14,322 nt of DNA from SZUA-1377 sp964622255 (GTDB lineage: Bacteria; Campylobacterota; Campylobacteria; Campylobacterales; QNZT01), in contig CAZUPK010000076.1 of the NCBI GenBank assembly GCA_964622255.1, positions 1 to 14,322 of the forward strand. Direction: 5' to 3'. Shown here one piece after another: positions 5,800 through 14,144 of this stretch. The notes below the pieces were generated by a model. That model was given only the letters and a program-made list of their open reading frames with translations, was not told the origin of the DNA and did no database searches. How positions within the stretch are numbered: the stretch's first letter is position 1; every line of letters starts with the position of its first letter. Made by a program: the position numbers and the translations under genes.

Positions 5800-6693
5800 T
5801 TGACAAAAAAAGCAGTTGTATTACTCATCACCTTAGGATTTATAACAGTTATAACTGTGCTTATTATGCAAACGGTAACTCTTTCTAAAAGTTCTTTAGA
5901 TGATTTAACAAAAGTTAAAATTCAAAATCAACTTATGTTTTATATGATAAATGTAACCAATCTTTTGAAAGAACAAAAAGCAGATGATATAAGAGACTAT
6001 TTTTTAGATCAAGAGATACCTGTTTTTGATGAAAAAAGTGGGGTAAATCTAACTGTTAAATGCCAAGCTTTGGACGATAAACTAAACTTAAACAAACTTT
6101 TGTCTTGTAACAATGCAAGGTGTGATGAAATCATAAAAAGATATGCAAAAGATAAAGAGTTGGTGGATGAAGATTATTTTTTAGCTCTTTTAAAAGATAC
6201 TGTTGCTCCTTTAAAAGCAGCTGTAGAAAGAAGAACAGGAAGTAGGATAATTATAGATGATAAAACTTTTAGTGATGGATGTATCTTAAACTATAAAACT
6301 ATAAAACAGATACAAGATAAATACTATCAAGAATTAAGAGATCCAAATATTTATAAAATAAAAAAGGATGATTTTTTAGATATATTTTATCTTAGTGATT
6401 TAAAGCTAAAAGAAGATGGAAACGATAGTAAGCCAAATGGTGCTGTAAGCAAAGTTTTGGGTTGTTATGAAAATAATGATGCCTGTCAAAAAGAGTTTAA
6501 AAATATTAATAAAAGTTTAAACAACATAACTAATTGCTCAACTAATAAAAACAATAAATCAATCAAAACAAAAGATTTGATACAATGTAAGGTTGATTTA
6601 TACATAAATGATGAAATACATAGTATAATTTTTAAATATAATCTAAACCAAAAAGTAAAAAAGAGAGTAGTTAGCATAGATGAGTTTTTTTAA
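5800..6693 (+). CDS. GspK-like minor pseudopilin of a type II secretion system
   Basis: I start this 297-residue protein at the TTG at 5800. A TAGGAAGA ribosome site stands just before it, and the product then begins MTKKAVVLLITLGF, a typical pseudopilin N-terminus. Longer in-frame starts upstream would bury this signal and run through the regulatory repeats. The hydrophobic helix is about residues 5-28. The mature part contains LNLNKL (95-100), matching the conserved region of GspK, the large tip pseudopilin that starts pilus assembly; the size also fits GspK rather than GspG-J. No glutamate is seen at mature position 5, as in GspK. Eight cysteines (88, 103, 108, 161, 222, 229, 246, 263) lie in the exported part, enough for four disulfides. 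The residue before the likely cleavage site appears to be alanine (KKA/VV) rather than glycine. The GspK call rests on layout and weak motifs. Confidence 0.65.
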   Translation: MTKKAVVLLITLGFITVITVLIMQTVTLSKSSLDDLTKVKIQNQLMFYMINVTNLLKEQKADDIRDYFLDQEIPVFDEKSGVNLTVKCQALDDKLNLNKLLSCNNARCDEIIKRYAKDKELVDEDYFLALLKDTVAPLKAAVERRTGSRIIIDDKTFSDGCILNYKTIKQIQDKYYQELRDPNIYKIKKDDFLDIFYLSDLKLKEDGNDSKPNGAVSKVLGCYENNDACQKEFKNINKSLNNITNCSTNKNNKSIKTKDLIQCKVDLYINDEIHSIIFKYNLNQKVKKRVVSIDEFF

Positions 6694-7618
6694 AAGACAA
6701 GTAGGTAAGGTTGTTTTCTTCACAAAAAATAGTCCAAAATATTTTGAGGGTGATTATTCGCTTATATTATCGCCACAATTTTATTGGATAAAAAGAGTTA
6801 AGCTTCCAGTAAAGAGTGAGTATAAAGCTAAAAAACTAGCTCCTTCAGTTTTTGAAGGAACTCTTCCTGAGGGTGAGAAATATTTTTATGATGTTCAGTA
6901 TGAAAAAGACAGAGATAGTTTTGTAGTTATAGCCTACTCAAAAGAGTATATTTATAAATCTATAAGAGAAAAGATATCCCCAATGGCAAAGATAAGAGGG
7001 ATATATTTTGCTCAATATGAATTGGGAGGACTTAAAACTTGTATAGCTATAGATAAAGAGATATCTTTGGGAAATGTTGATGGACTTCTTATTCAAGTTC
7101 CATCTGTATGTGTCCAATCGGAAGAAAATGTTAAAAAATATCTTCCAAAAGTAAATCTATCAACAAAAAGAATAAAAATAGATGATTTAGAGGATACTTC
7201 ACATCTAAATGACTATATTTACTATTTCATATTTTTAGGATTTTTTTTAGTAGCTCAAATCATAACATATTTTGCATATAGTCGTGATATAACAAAGTAT
7301 GATGATATGAAACAAAATCTAATAGTAAAGTATCATTTACCAAAGACCTCTTTTCAGTTAGATAGTATCAAAAAATCTTTACAAGAAGAGTTAAAAGAGC
7401 AAAAAATTATAAAAAATGCTTTATTAAAACTAGATAAAATAGTATTTAACAAAGATGAGAAATATATGAATATAGTTATTAGAAAAAATAGTGCTACATT
7501 TCATATTAAAACTGCTAAGGATAGAGCAGAAACTTTGTTGATACAATTTAAACGAAGGTTTTCAGTAACTAGTGCAAATTTTGCCGATGGTATCTTAAAA
7601 CTTGAGGTGAATCTATGA
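6680..7618 (+). CDS. GspL-like inner-membrane platform protein
   Basis: This 312-residue protein has the bitopic layout of GspL: a cytoplasmic region (1-179), one membrane helix (about 180-199), a coiled-coil stretch (about 225-255) and a small periplasmic alpha/beta domain (about 256-312) that could be ferredoxin-like. GspL recruits the ATPase GspE through its cytoplasmic domain and pairs with GspM through its periplasmic domain. The segment VKLPVKSEYKAKKLAPSVFEGTLP (40-63) resembles the start of the actin-like GspL/PilM fold, but the cytoplasmic part is shorter than in well-known GspL proteins and I see no clear nucleotide-binding loops. The gene overlaps gspK by 14 bases and the following gene by four. 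The assignment relies on topology and position between GspK- and GspM-like genes. Confidence 0.65.
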   Translation: MSFFKRQVGKVVFFTKNSPKYFEGDYSLILSPQFYWIKRVKLPVKSEYKAKKLAPSVFEGTLPEGEKYFYDVQYEKDRDSFVVIAYSKEYIYKSIREKISPMAKIRGIYFAQYELGGLKTCIAIDKEISLGNVDGLLIQVPSVCVQSEENVKKYLPKVNLSTKRIKIDDLEDTSHLNDYIYYFIFLGFFLVAQIITYFAYSRDITKYDDMKQNLIVKYHLPKTSFQLDSIKKSLQEELKEQKIIKNALLKLDKIVFNKDEKYMNIVIRKNSATFHIKTAKDRAETLLIQFKRRFSVTSANFADGILKLEVNL

Positions 7619-7998
7619 ATAAAAATGTAGCAAATGTCGTATTAATAATACTACTAAGTTTGGTAGCATTGTTTGGCTATCTAAATTTTACAGTTCAAAG
7701 TGAGTATAAAACAAAAAAAAAGTCATATATAAACTTTGAAAAGAGTGCAAAAGAGATATATCTTATAAAAAGATTAAAAAAAAGGATGTCGGCTACTCTT
7801 TCATCTTTAGGTAGTATCAAAAAACCAACTATAAAAGATAGAGCAACTTTAAAAATATATATCTTTGAAAACTTAAATCTAAATGATTTAAACAGACTTT
7901 TAAAGAGGATACAAGGTTCATATATTACTATCAAAAAGTTAGAGATAAAAAGAGATACAACAAACCACGCGATGGTTACTATGGATATTGTAAAATGA
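7615..7998 (+). CDS. GspM-like small inner-membrane protein
   Basis: This 127-residue protein has one N-terminal membrane helix (about 6-24), a basic helical stretch likely to form a coiled coil (about 28-60), and a short C-terminal domain with alternating strands (about 76-127). This is the architecture of GspM and PilO, which dimerise with GspL or PilN in the inner-membrane platform. It is somewhat shorter than typical GspM. There is no sequence motif I can name, so position carries the call: it overlaps the GspL-like gene by four bases (ATGA) and the next gene by four. A GAGGTGA ribosome site inside the preceding gene supports the ATG. It could equally be described as a PilO-like protein. 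Confidence 0.55.
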   Translation: MNKNVANVVLIILLSLVALFGYLNFTVQSEYKTKKKSYINFEKSAKEIYLIKRLKKRMSATLSSLGSIKKPTIKDRATLKIYIFENLNLNDLNRLLKRIQGSYITIKKLEIKRDTTNHAMVTMDIVK

Positions 7999-8510
7999 AA
8001 AAAGCTATTGTAATAATCTTATCCATATATCTTAGTTTAGTATTTTTTATGCCTAAAAAAGAGTTGGTTTATACCGGACTTAATACACTATCAAAACAGA
8101 TGATAAACTTTGAGATTGAAAAGGCAAATGACTTTTGGGTTTTTGTTGATTTTAAAAATATAACTGCTATCTATGATAAAATGAGAGTGGCAAACATCGA
8201 AGATGTAAGATTTTTACCATATCTGTTTTATAACAGACTTACCTTAACTGGAGTTGAGCCAAAAGATGAATTTAGAAATATGCTTGATGTTGTAGTCTTA
8301 AATGCAACTTTAACCTATACTGTGATAAATCCTTTCAAAGCAGATATAAATGTAAAAACAACCATAGGTGAGATTAATGGAGAGTTTGATATAAAAAGTT
8401 CCAGATTAAAACTTGTTTTAATTCCAAATCAAAAATTTAAGAGTTTCAGATATAAAAACTATTTTAGAAAAACAAAAGGGGGATATATTTATGAGTCTAT
8501 TATCAGATAA
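7995..8510 (+). CDS. GspN-like secretion accessory protein
   Basis: This 171-residue protein has an N-terminal membrane helix or signal anchor (about 4-20) and a periplasmic body rich in predicted beta strands. The segment NATLTYTVINPFKADINVKT, followed by GEINGEFDIKSSRLKL (about residues 108-144), resembles the repeating strand pattern of GspN, an optional T2SS component of uncertain role. The protein is shorter than typical GspN. It overlaps the GspM-like gene by four bases and the GspC-like gene by 20, so it is deep within the operon. The identification is tentative; a lineage-specific periplasmic subunit of the same machine is the alternative. Confidence 0.5.
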   Translation: MKKAIVIILSIYLSLVFFMPKKELVYTGLNTLSKQMINFEIEKANDFWVFVDFKNITAIYDKMRVANIEDVRFLPYLFYNRLTLTGVEPKDEFRNMLDVVVLNATLTYTVINPFKADINVKTTIGEINGEFDIKSSRLKLVLIPNQKFKSFRYKNYFRKTKGGYIYESIIR

Positions 8511-9303
8511 AACTATCCTCTTTTTAGTAAAATATGTGCTTATACCAGCAGTAGTTATAAAGCTTATCTATAGTATATCATTATTTTATCTTGATAAAGA
8601 TCTATTTTCTCAAAGTGATGGTGGAAATCTCTCTTTTATAACAAAAACAAGACTTGCATATAAAGTATTAGATACTAAAAAAGCAGAACCAAAAAATCAA
8701 GAAGTGATTGAAACTGGTAAAAAAATAACTGATTTTAAACTGAAAGGAACTTATGTCGCGGGTGATAGAAGTTTTGTTATTATTGATGATGCAGGAAGCA
8801 CAGAGTTTATATATATGGGTGAGAGTTATCAAGGATATAAACTTATAAAAGTATATGAAAATAAAGCTATCTTTGATAAAAATGGTATAACTTATGAATT
8901 GACAATGTATAGTCTAATAAACAATTATACCACTGATGAGTTACCAAAATCTTCCAAAAAGGTTCCAATTGATGGTGATTATGTAGTTCCTATAGATTTG
9001 GAAAAAGAAGATGTTACCTATTATGCACAAAATCCAGATAAGATTTGGAATAATATCCAAATAAGAGACTACAGAACCCAAAATGGTATAGAGTTTAAAG
9101 TTGGTTATGTTAGAAGAGGAACTATATTTGACAAGATAGGTTTAAAAGTAGGAGATATTATAACAGCAATAGACGGACAAACACCACAAAGTATGGCAGA
9201 TGTTATGAAATATTATAGTAATATAAATAGTTTGGATAGTTTAGTTTTAACGATAAAAAGAAAAGGTCAAGAGATGGATCTTGAGTTTAGGATAAAGGAG
9301 TAG
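8491..9303 (+). CDS. GspC-like protein with C-terminal PDZ domain
   Basis: This 270-residue bitopic protein links the inner-membrane platform to the secretin. Its order of parts is that of GspC: a short cytoplasmic start, one membrane helix (about 13-33), a linker, a homology-region-like beta domain (about 76-143, GTYVAGDRSFVIIDD then ITYELTMYSL), and a C-terminal PDZ domain (about 185-268). The PDZ core is visible as FKVGYVRRGTIFDKIGLKVGDIITAIDG, the carboxylate-loop and GD-hairpin region also found in HtrA proteins. PDZ is absent from many short GspC homologues, so this is the full-length form. A strong AAGGGGGAT ribosome site precedes the ATG. The gene overlaps its neighbour upstream by 20 bases and sits two bases before gspD. 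Confidence 0.82.
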   Translation: MSLLSDKTILFLVKYVLIPAVVIKLIYSISLFYLDKDLFSQSDGGNLSFITKTRLAYKVLDTKKAEPKNQEVIETGKKITDFKLKGTYVAGDRSFVIIDDAGSTEFIYMGESYQGYKLIKVYENKAIFDKNGITYELTMYSLINNYTTDELPKSSKKVPIDGDYVVPIDLEKEDVTYYAQNPDKIWNNIQIRDYRTQNGIEFKVGYVRRGTIFDKIGLKVGDIITAIDGQTPQSMADVMKYYSNINSLDSLVLTIKRKGQEMDLEFRIKE

Positions 9304-9305
9304 CT

Positions 9306-11273
9306 ATGAGAAAAATTTTGATGCTATTTATAGTTATAAATATGTTATGTATAGGAAGTGTTGCGTCAACATCCAAAAATGATCCGACAATAAATATAAA
9401 CTTCAAAAACCTAAAAATAGTGGATTTTGTAAAAATGGTTGCTAAGATAACTCATAAAAATATCTTGGTAGATCAAAAGATAAAAGGAACTATAGATTTT
9501 ATATCAGTAAAACCTATCAGAAGATCTCAAGTATATAATCTTTTAGTAAATATACTTGATACAAAAGGATACTCTATAAGAGATACAAAGATGGGATTTT
9601 TAAAAATTATAAGAAATGCAGATGCACCAAGGACTGCACCACCTTTATTATCTAAATCAAACATTGCAGAGGTTCAAACAGCGATAATTCCAGTAAAAAA
9701 TATAAATGCAAGAAATATCCTAAGACAGGTAAATTTTCTTTTAAGTAGATATGGAAAGATAGCTATATCTTACGAATCAAACTCAGTTATTGTTACAGAT
9801 TATCCGTCAAATATCAGATCCATAAAAGGGGTTTTGACTTCTCTTGATAAACAGAGAGATACAACTGTAAAGTTTGTAAAACTATATGAGGCAAATGCAA
9901 AAAATGTATATCCTAAAATAAAGCAAATATCATCAGCACTTTTTGATAAAAATGTAAAAACTCAAAAAGTTGAGGTTACATATGATGAAGCTACAAATTC
10001 TGTTATATTAGTTGGAAATAGAGATAATATATATAAACTTATTCCAAAGATAAGAAGGCTTGATACTATAGACAATACTATAGATAAAAGAATGGAGATT
10101 ATATATCTTAAAAATGCAAATTGTATAGATGTTGTTAAAATACTTCAAAAGCTCTTATCTGATAAAAATTTTGGTAAAACAACATCTGCAAAAAAGGGTG
10201 GGAAAAAAGAGCTTAATCTACCGTCTATATCAGGTAAGGATAAACCAACAGTTACAGTAGATCCTGAACTAAATGCTATAATAGTATTTGCAACAGGGAG
10301 TGAGATAGAACAGATAAAAAAACTTATAGATAAACTAGATATAGAAAGACAACAAGTTTATGTAGTTGCAAAGATATTTGAGATAAGTAGAAACAAAGCA
10401 AAAGCTTTTGGTCTAAAATATGGTTTTAGTGGTGGAGCGATAACAAGTGATGGTGTTTTAGGTTTAATAGGTGGTTTAGGGGGTGATACAAGCCCTATAA
10501 ATAGTATGAAAACATTTTTAGGAAATAGTTTTAGTATTCCAAATGTAAAAAAAGCTTTTGCTTTAGGAGTAGCACTAGATCTATATAAAAACAATGGAGT
10601 GGCAAATGTAGTTAGTGAACCAACTTTACTTTGTATAAACAATAAAGAATCATCATTATATGCAGGAAGAACAGAGTCAGTTTTAACTCAGGAAAATAGT
10701 AACTCAAATACAAATGGTGGTATAACTAAAAACTATACAAGAGAGGATATAGGTTTAACACTGAAAGTAAAACCGAGAATCTCTTCAGATGATAAAGTTG
10801 TGCTTGATATAAAAGCTGTATTGGAAGATGTTTTAAGCAACAAAGTTATAGGTTTACCAACCACTACAAAAAGAGAGGTGAAAACAACCTCCATAGTAAA
10901 AGATGGAGAGACTGTTATTATCGGTGGTTTGGTAAAAACAAAAGATGGAAAACAAAATGTAAAAGTTCCTCTTTTGGGAAATATACCGGTATTTGGTTCA
11001 CTGTTTTCACATAAACAGGTCGAAAATGATAAAACAGATTTAGTTATTATGATAACTCCATATATAGTAAAAAAAAGTGAGGATTTGCAAAGTATAAGAG
11101 AGTTACTTGGTAGAATAGACTCATTTTCAAATATAGTGGCACAAACTCTTGATAAAAAATTGAAATTGCAAAATGGTGATTTTGTAGAGGTAGTTCCTAA
11201 AAAGATAAAACAAGAGGGGGATAGAGTTTATAATCCTTTACCAACAAGATTGGATGATGGGGAGGATTATTGA
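9306..11273 (+). CDS. gspD: Type II secretion secretin GspD
   Basis: This 655-residue outer-membrane channel subunit has a Sec signal peptide (hydrophobic 4-18, cleavage near 20-22). The N0 domain (about 27-103) begins INFKNLKIVDFVKMVAKIT. Three KH-like N1-N3 domains follow (about 123-182, 187-255 and 262-347), with the recurrent ATNSVILVG and ELNAIIVFA strands. The secretin core (about 350-585) contains SEPTLLCINNKESSLYAGR, a Thr/Asn-rich loop (about 455-476), and the hallmark VPLLGNIPVFGSLF (554-567) with TDLVIMITPYIV. A 70-residue tail could be an S-domain for pilotin binding. A glycine-rich stretch (374-394) probably forms the gate. C15 in the signal peptide is not in a lipobox context. 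The start has AGGAG a few bases upstream, overlapping the end of the GspC-like gene. The secretin call is secure; T2SS rather than type IV pilus secretin follows from the domain order and neighbours. Confidence 0.95.
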   Translation: MRKILMLFIVINMLCIGSVASTSKNDPTININFKNLKIVDFVKMVAKITHKNILVDQKIKGTIDFISVKPIRRSQVYNLLVNILDTKGYSIRDTKMGFLKIIRNADAPRTAPPLLSKSNIAEVQTAIIPVKNINARNILRQVNFLLSRYGKIAISYESNSVIVTDYPSNIRSIKGVLTSLDKQRDTTVKFVKLYEANAKNVYPKIKQISSALFDKNVKTQKVEVTYDEATNSVILVGNRDNIYKLIPKIRRLDTIDNTIDKRMEIIYLKNANCIDVVKILQKLLSDKNFGKTTSAKKGGKKELNLPSISGKDKPTVTVDPELNAIIVFATGSEIEQIKKLIDKLDIERQQVYVVAKIFEISRNKAKAFGLKYGFSGGAITSDGVLGLIGGLGGDTSPINSMKTFLGNSFSIPNVKKAFALGVALDLYKNNGVANVVSEPTLLCINNKESSLYAGRTESVLTQENSNSNTNGGITKNYTREDIGLTLKVKPRISSDDKVVLDIKAVLEDVLSNKVIGLPTTTKREVKTTSIVKDGETVIIGGLVKTKDGKQNVKVPLLGNIPVFGSLFSHKQVENDKTDLVIMITPYIVKKSEDLQSIRELLGRIDSFSNIVAQTLDKKLKLQNGDFVEVVPKKIKQEGDRVYNPLPTRLDDGEDY

Positions 11274-12794
11274 GTGGGTGGCATAGAAAATATCAAGGAG
11301 TTAAAAGACCTTGAACTCTTTCCTCTTGCAGTTGAAGGGGTTGATGTTGAGGTAGCTCACAAAAACCACCTTCTTTTTACAGAGGTAGATGGAGTTCCTT
11401 ATATCATACTTCATCGTGAACATCTTGCAGATGGTTTTAACTTTCTTTCCAAGCTAAACTTAAACTATGAACTGGCATTTTTAGATGATGACTCTTATGA
11501 TAGACTGTATCACAAAGTTTTAGAACAAAAGACAGATAGAGAGCTTAGTAAAAACTTTGAAGAAGAAGAGATGGTAGAGGATGAAGAGGAGTTAAACTTA
11601 GCAGAGTTTTTAAAAACAAGCTCCGATATACTTACAAGCGAAGAATCCGCTCCTATCATCAAGTTTGTAAACTCACTCTTTTATCAAGCTATCAAGAAGG
11701 GAGCTTCAGATATACACATAGAGCCTCACGAGAAAAGGGGAGTTGTGAGATTTAGGGTAGATGGGGTTTTAGTAAAACATGTAGAACTTGATGTAAAGAT
11801 TATTTCTTTGGTGGTTAGTCGTATAAAGGTTATTTCAAACTTGGATATAAGTGAAAAGAGGGTTCCCCAAGATGGACGAACACAGGTGAAAATAGCGAAG
11901 AAAAACTTAGATATAAGAGTTTCAGTTCTCCCAACTTACTATGGAGAGAGGGTTGTTATGAGAATTTTGATGGAGAGTGAACATATCCCAACTCTTCAAA
12001 ACTTAGGTTTTTCAGAGGATTTGACGAAAGATTTCGAAAAGCTTCTTGAACATTCTCACGGTATGATACTTGTTACAGGACCAACTGGAAGTGGTAAATC
12101 AACCACACTTCACACCTTTTTACAAACAGTAGCGACAGATGATAAAAATATCATAACTATAGAAGATCCGGTAGAGTATAAAGCAGACAATATAAATCAG
12201 ATACAGGTAAATACAAAAACAGGACTAACATTTGCAAGTGGGCTTAGAAGTATCCTAAGACAAGATCCAGATATTGTTATGGTTGGAGAGATAAGAGATA
12301 AAGAAACGGCAGAGATAGCTATACAAGCTGCACTTACAGGACACTTGATGCTTTCAACTCTTCATACAAATAATACCGCAGCCGCTTTAACAAGGCTTAT
12401 AGATATGGGGGTAGATGAGTTTTTGATAACCTCTTCACTTTTGGGAGTTTTAGCACAAAGGCTTACAAGGAAACTATGTCCAAGTTGCAAAAAAGAGACT
12501 CTTATCCCAAAAAATATTCAAGAGGAGTTTAACCTTTCCTCACAAGTAGTCTATGATGCAGTTGGATGTAGAGAGTGTAACTACACAGGATATAGCGGAA
12601 GAGTTGCAGTAGGTGAACTTTTAGTGATGAATGATGATATAAAAAGGATGTTAAAAGAGGGACTTAGCGATTTTGAGATAAGAGAGGCTATGAGTAAAAG
12701 GGGTATGAAGCTTATTCACGAGCAACTTATCGAACTTTATTTAGAGGGTGTTACATCGTTAAAAGAGATTATTAGGGTGGGACTTAAAGATTGA
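11274..12794 (+). CDS. gspE: Type II secretion ATPase GspE
   Basis: This 506-residue cytoplasmic motor drives pseudopilus assembly. The N-terminal domain (about 1-110) should bind the GspL-like protein. The rest holds Walker A GPTGSGKST (269-277), an Asp-box region around IITIEDPVEY (293-302), Walker B DPDIVMVGEIRD with E339 (331-342) and a His box TGHLMLSTLHTN (355-366). Four zinc-ligand cysteines are also present, C402/C405 (CPSC) and C432/C435 (CREC), the C-terminal metal module of GspE. An acidic run (96-106, EEEEMVEDEEE) marks the linker. The start is GTG directly after the gspD stop, with GGGGAGGA about nine bases upstream; no better ATG is near. The tetracysteine motif argues for GspE over PilT, and the neighbours agree. 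Confidence 0.96.
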   Translation: MGGIENIKELKDLELFPLAVEGVDVEVAHKNHLLFTEVDGVPYIILHREHLADGFNFLSKLNLNYELAFLDDDSYDRLYHKVLEQKTDRELSKNFEEEEMVEDEEELNLAEFLKTSSDILTSEESAPIIKFVNSLFYQAIKKGASDIHIEPHEKRGVVRFRVDGVLVKHVELDVKIISLVVSRIKVISNLDISEKRVPQDGRTQVKIAKKNLDIRVSVLPTYYGERVVMRILMESEHIPTLQNLGFSEDLTKDFEKLLEHSHGMILVTGPTGSGKSTTLHTFLQTVATDDKNIITIEDPVEYKADNINQIQVNTKTGLTFASGLRSILRQDPDIVMVGEIRDKETAEIAIQAALTGHLMLSTLHTNNTAAALTRLIDMGVDEFLITSSLLGVLAQRLTRKLCPSCKKETLIPKNIQEEFNLSSQVVYDAVGCRECNYTGYSGRVAVGELLVMNDDIKRMLKEGLSDFEIREAMSKRGMKLIHEQLIELYLEGVTSLKEIIRVGLKD

Positions 12795-14011
12795 TATTTC
12801 GTTATGTTGGGTATGACAAAGGTGGCAACAAAGTAAAAGCAAGGGTAGAAGCCCACTCCATAGATGATGCTAAAAAAAAGTTAAAAGCAAGAGGTATCAT
12901 TTATGAAAGCATCAAAGAGGTTAAGAGGAGTTTTTTAGACGATATTGATTTTAACTCCTCTTCAAAAATCCCTACCGATAAACTCTCACAACTAACAAAA
13001 AACTTGGCCATCTACCTAAAAAGTGGTATTCCCATCCTAAAAGTTATAAAGTTAGCAAAATCTCAGTATGAGGAAGAGCCGAAGATTTACGACTTTTTAA
13101 CTACACTTGAAACAAGCATCGATGAGGGAAACAGCTTTTACTATGCACTTGAAAATCAAAAGATTTTGAAACTTCCTGCATTTTTTAAACAATCCATAAA
13201 AGTGGCTGAAGAGAGTGGAACTTTAAGTGAAGTTATGTTTGAGATGGCGAGATTTATTGCCGAACAAGATAAAGTAAAAAAGAAAGTAAAACAAGCGATG
13301 GTTTATCCATCTTTCATAGTTGTTTTATCAGTTTTTATGGTAGCTTTTATGCTAACTACTATCGTTCCAAAGATAACCTCTATGTTTACTCAATTAAATC
13401 AAGAGCTACCAACTATCACACAGATAGTTATAAAAGTTGGGGATTTTTTAGGAGATTATTGGCTTTATATGGCTATTTTTATTATGATAGTCAGTGGTAT
13501 TGTTACATTTTTTCTAAAAACAAACAAATTTTTTAAATATTTTTGGGATGGACTGCTTTTAAGACTTCCACTTTTTGGAAAGATTATAAAAACCTTTGAG
13601 TTGGCAAGATTTTCCTATATATCTTCTGTGCTTTCAAAATCAGGAGTTACATTTATCCAAGCCATAAAGTTTGCAAGCAATGTTTTAGATAATTCAGTCA
13701 TAAAAGAAGAGTTTGTGGATTCTGCAAATGATGTTGTTGAGGGTAAAAAGTTTTCAAGCTCTATTGCAAAGTATGGAAAACATATAGACAAATCTTTCAT
13801 CCAAGCCATAGCTCTAGCCGAAGAGACAAGCGAAGTTCCTGCAGTTATGCAAAATATGGCCGAACTTTACTTTGAAGAAAACAAAAACAAAATAGACCTT
13901 TTTCTCTCACTTTTAGAGCCAATGCTTATACTTTTTGTCGGAGTTACTATAGGAGTTATAGTTGTTGCAATGCTACTTCCTATCTTCTCTATGGATATGG
14001 TAAATATGTAA
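12791..14011 (+). CDS. gspF: Type II secretion inner-membrane protein GspF
   Basis: This 406-residue polytopic platform protein has the family pattern: an N-terminal FRYVGYDKGGNKVKARV strand, then two repeated cytoplasmic T2SSF domains (about 67-190 and 270-392). These are connected by membrane helices at about 174-192 and 223-241, with a last one at 376-398. The two repeats share AxYLKSGIPILKVIK (first) and SSVLSKSGVTFIQAIK (second), the signature of this fold. GspF couples the GspE motor to pilin insertion. The start is TTG overlapping the gspE stop (TTGA), as no other start gives the family's N-terminus. It is the last gene of the operon before an insertion-sequence fragment, so any gspG originally following it is outside the window or displaced. 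Confidence 0.95.
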   Translation: MIFRYVGYDKGGNKVKARVEAHSIDDAKKKLKARGIIYESIKEVKRSFLDDIDFNSSSKIPTDKLSQLTKNLAIYLKSGIPILKVIKLAKSQYEEEPKIYDFLTTLETSIDEGNSFYYALENQKILKLPAFFKQSIKVAEESGTLSEVMFEMARFIAEQDKVKKKVKQAMVYPSFIVVLSVFMVAFMLTTIVPKITSMFTQLNQELPTITQIVIKVGDFLGDYWLYMAIFIMIVSGIVTFFLKTNKFFKYFWDGLLLRLPLFGKIIKTFELARFSYISSVLSKSGVTFIQAIKFASNVLDNSVIKEEFVDSANDVVEGKKFSSSIAKYGKHIDKSFIQAIALAEETSEVPAVMQNMAELYFEENKNKIDLFLSLLEPMLILFVGVTIGVIVVAMLLPIFSMDMVNM

Positions 14012-14144
14012 AAAAAACTATAAGTTGGTTGATAAAGATAATATCAAGTTTTGTTCGCAATTTCTATTTTTTGTCAAGTATAATACCCCTATAAAAAAGA
14101 CAGATTTAGAAAAATAAAAGTATAATAACTGACATTCCCCACCC
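14012..14144. other. Non-coding stretch between gspF and the insertion-sequence fragment
   Basis: These 133 bases contain no gene that I can support. They hold the weak hairpin at 14029-14047 and two copies of AAGTATAATA (14076-14085 and 14118-14127, 42 bp apart). TGTCAAGTATAATACCCC at 14072-14089 is a possible outer end of the neighbouring insertion element. Confidence 0.6.
14029..14047 (+). terminator. Weak hairpin after gspF, possible terminator
   Basis: TTGATA and TATCAA can pair as a six-base stem around a seven-base loop (AAGATAA), followed by GTTTTGTT. The stem has only one G-C pair and the U-run is short, so a functional intrinsic terminator is doubtful. It is the only candidate found after the operon. 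Confidence 0.2.

Noticed and set aside
9306..9370. Lipoprotein signal in GspD because of C15
   Set aside because: The residues before it (N-M-L) do not form a lipobox; a standard Sec signal with cleavage near residues 20-22 fits better.
10358..10642. Minus-strand reading frame inside gspD
   Set aside because: Lies opposite the secretin core, whose motifs are intact; Pro/Phe-rich artefact.
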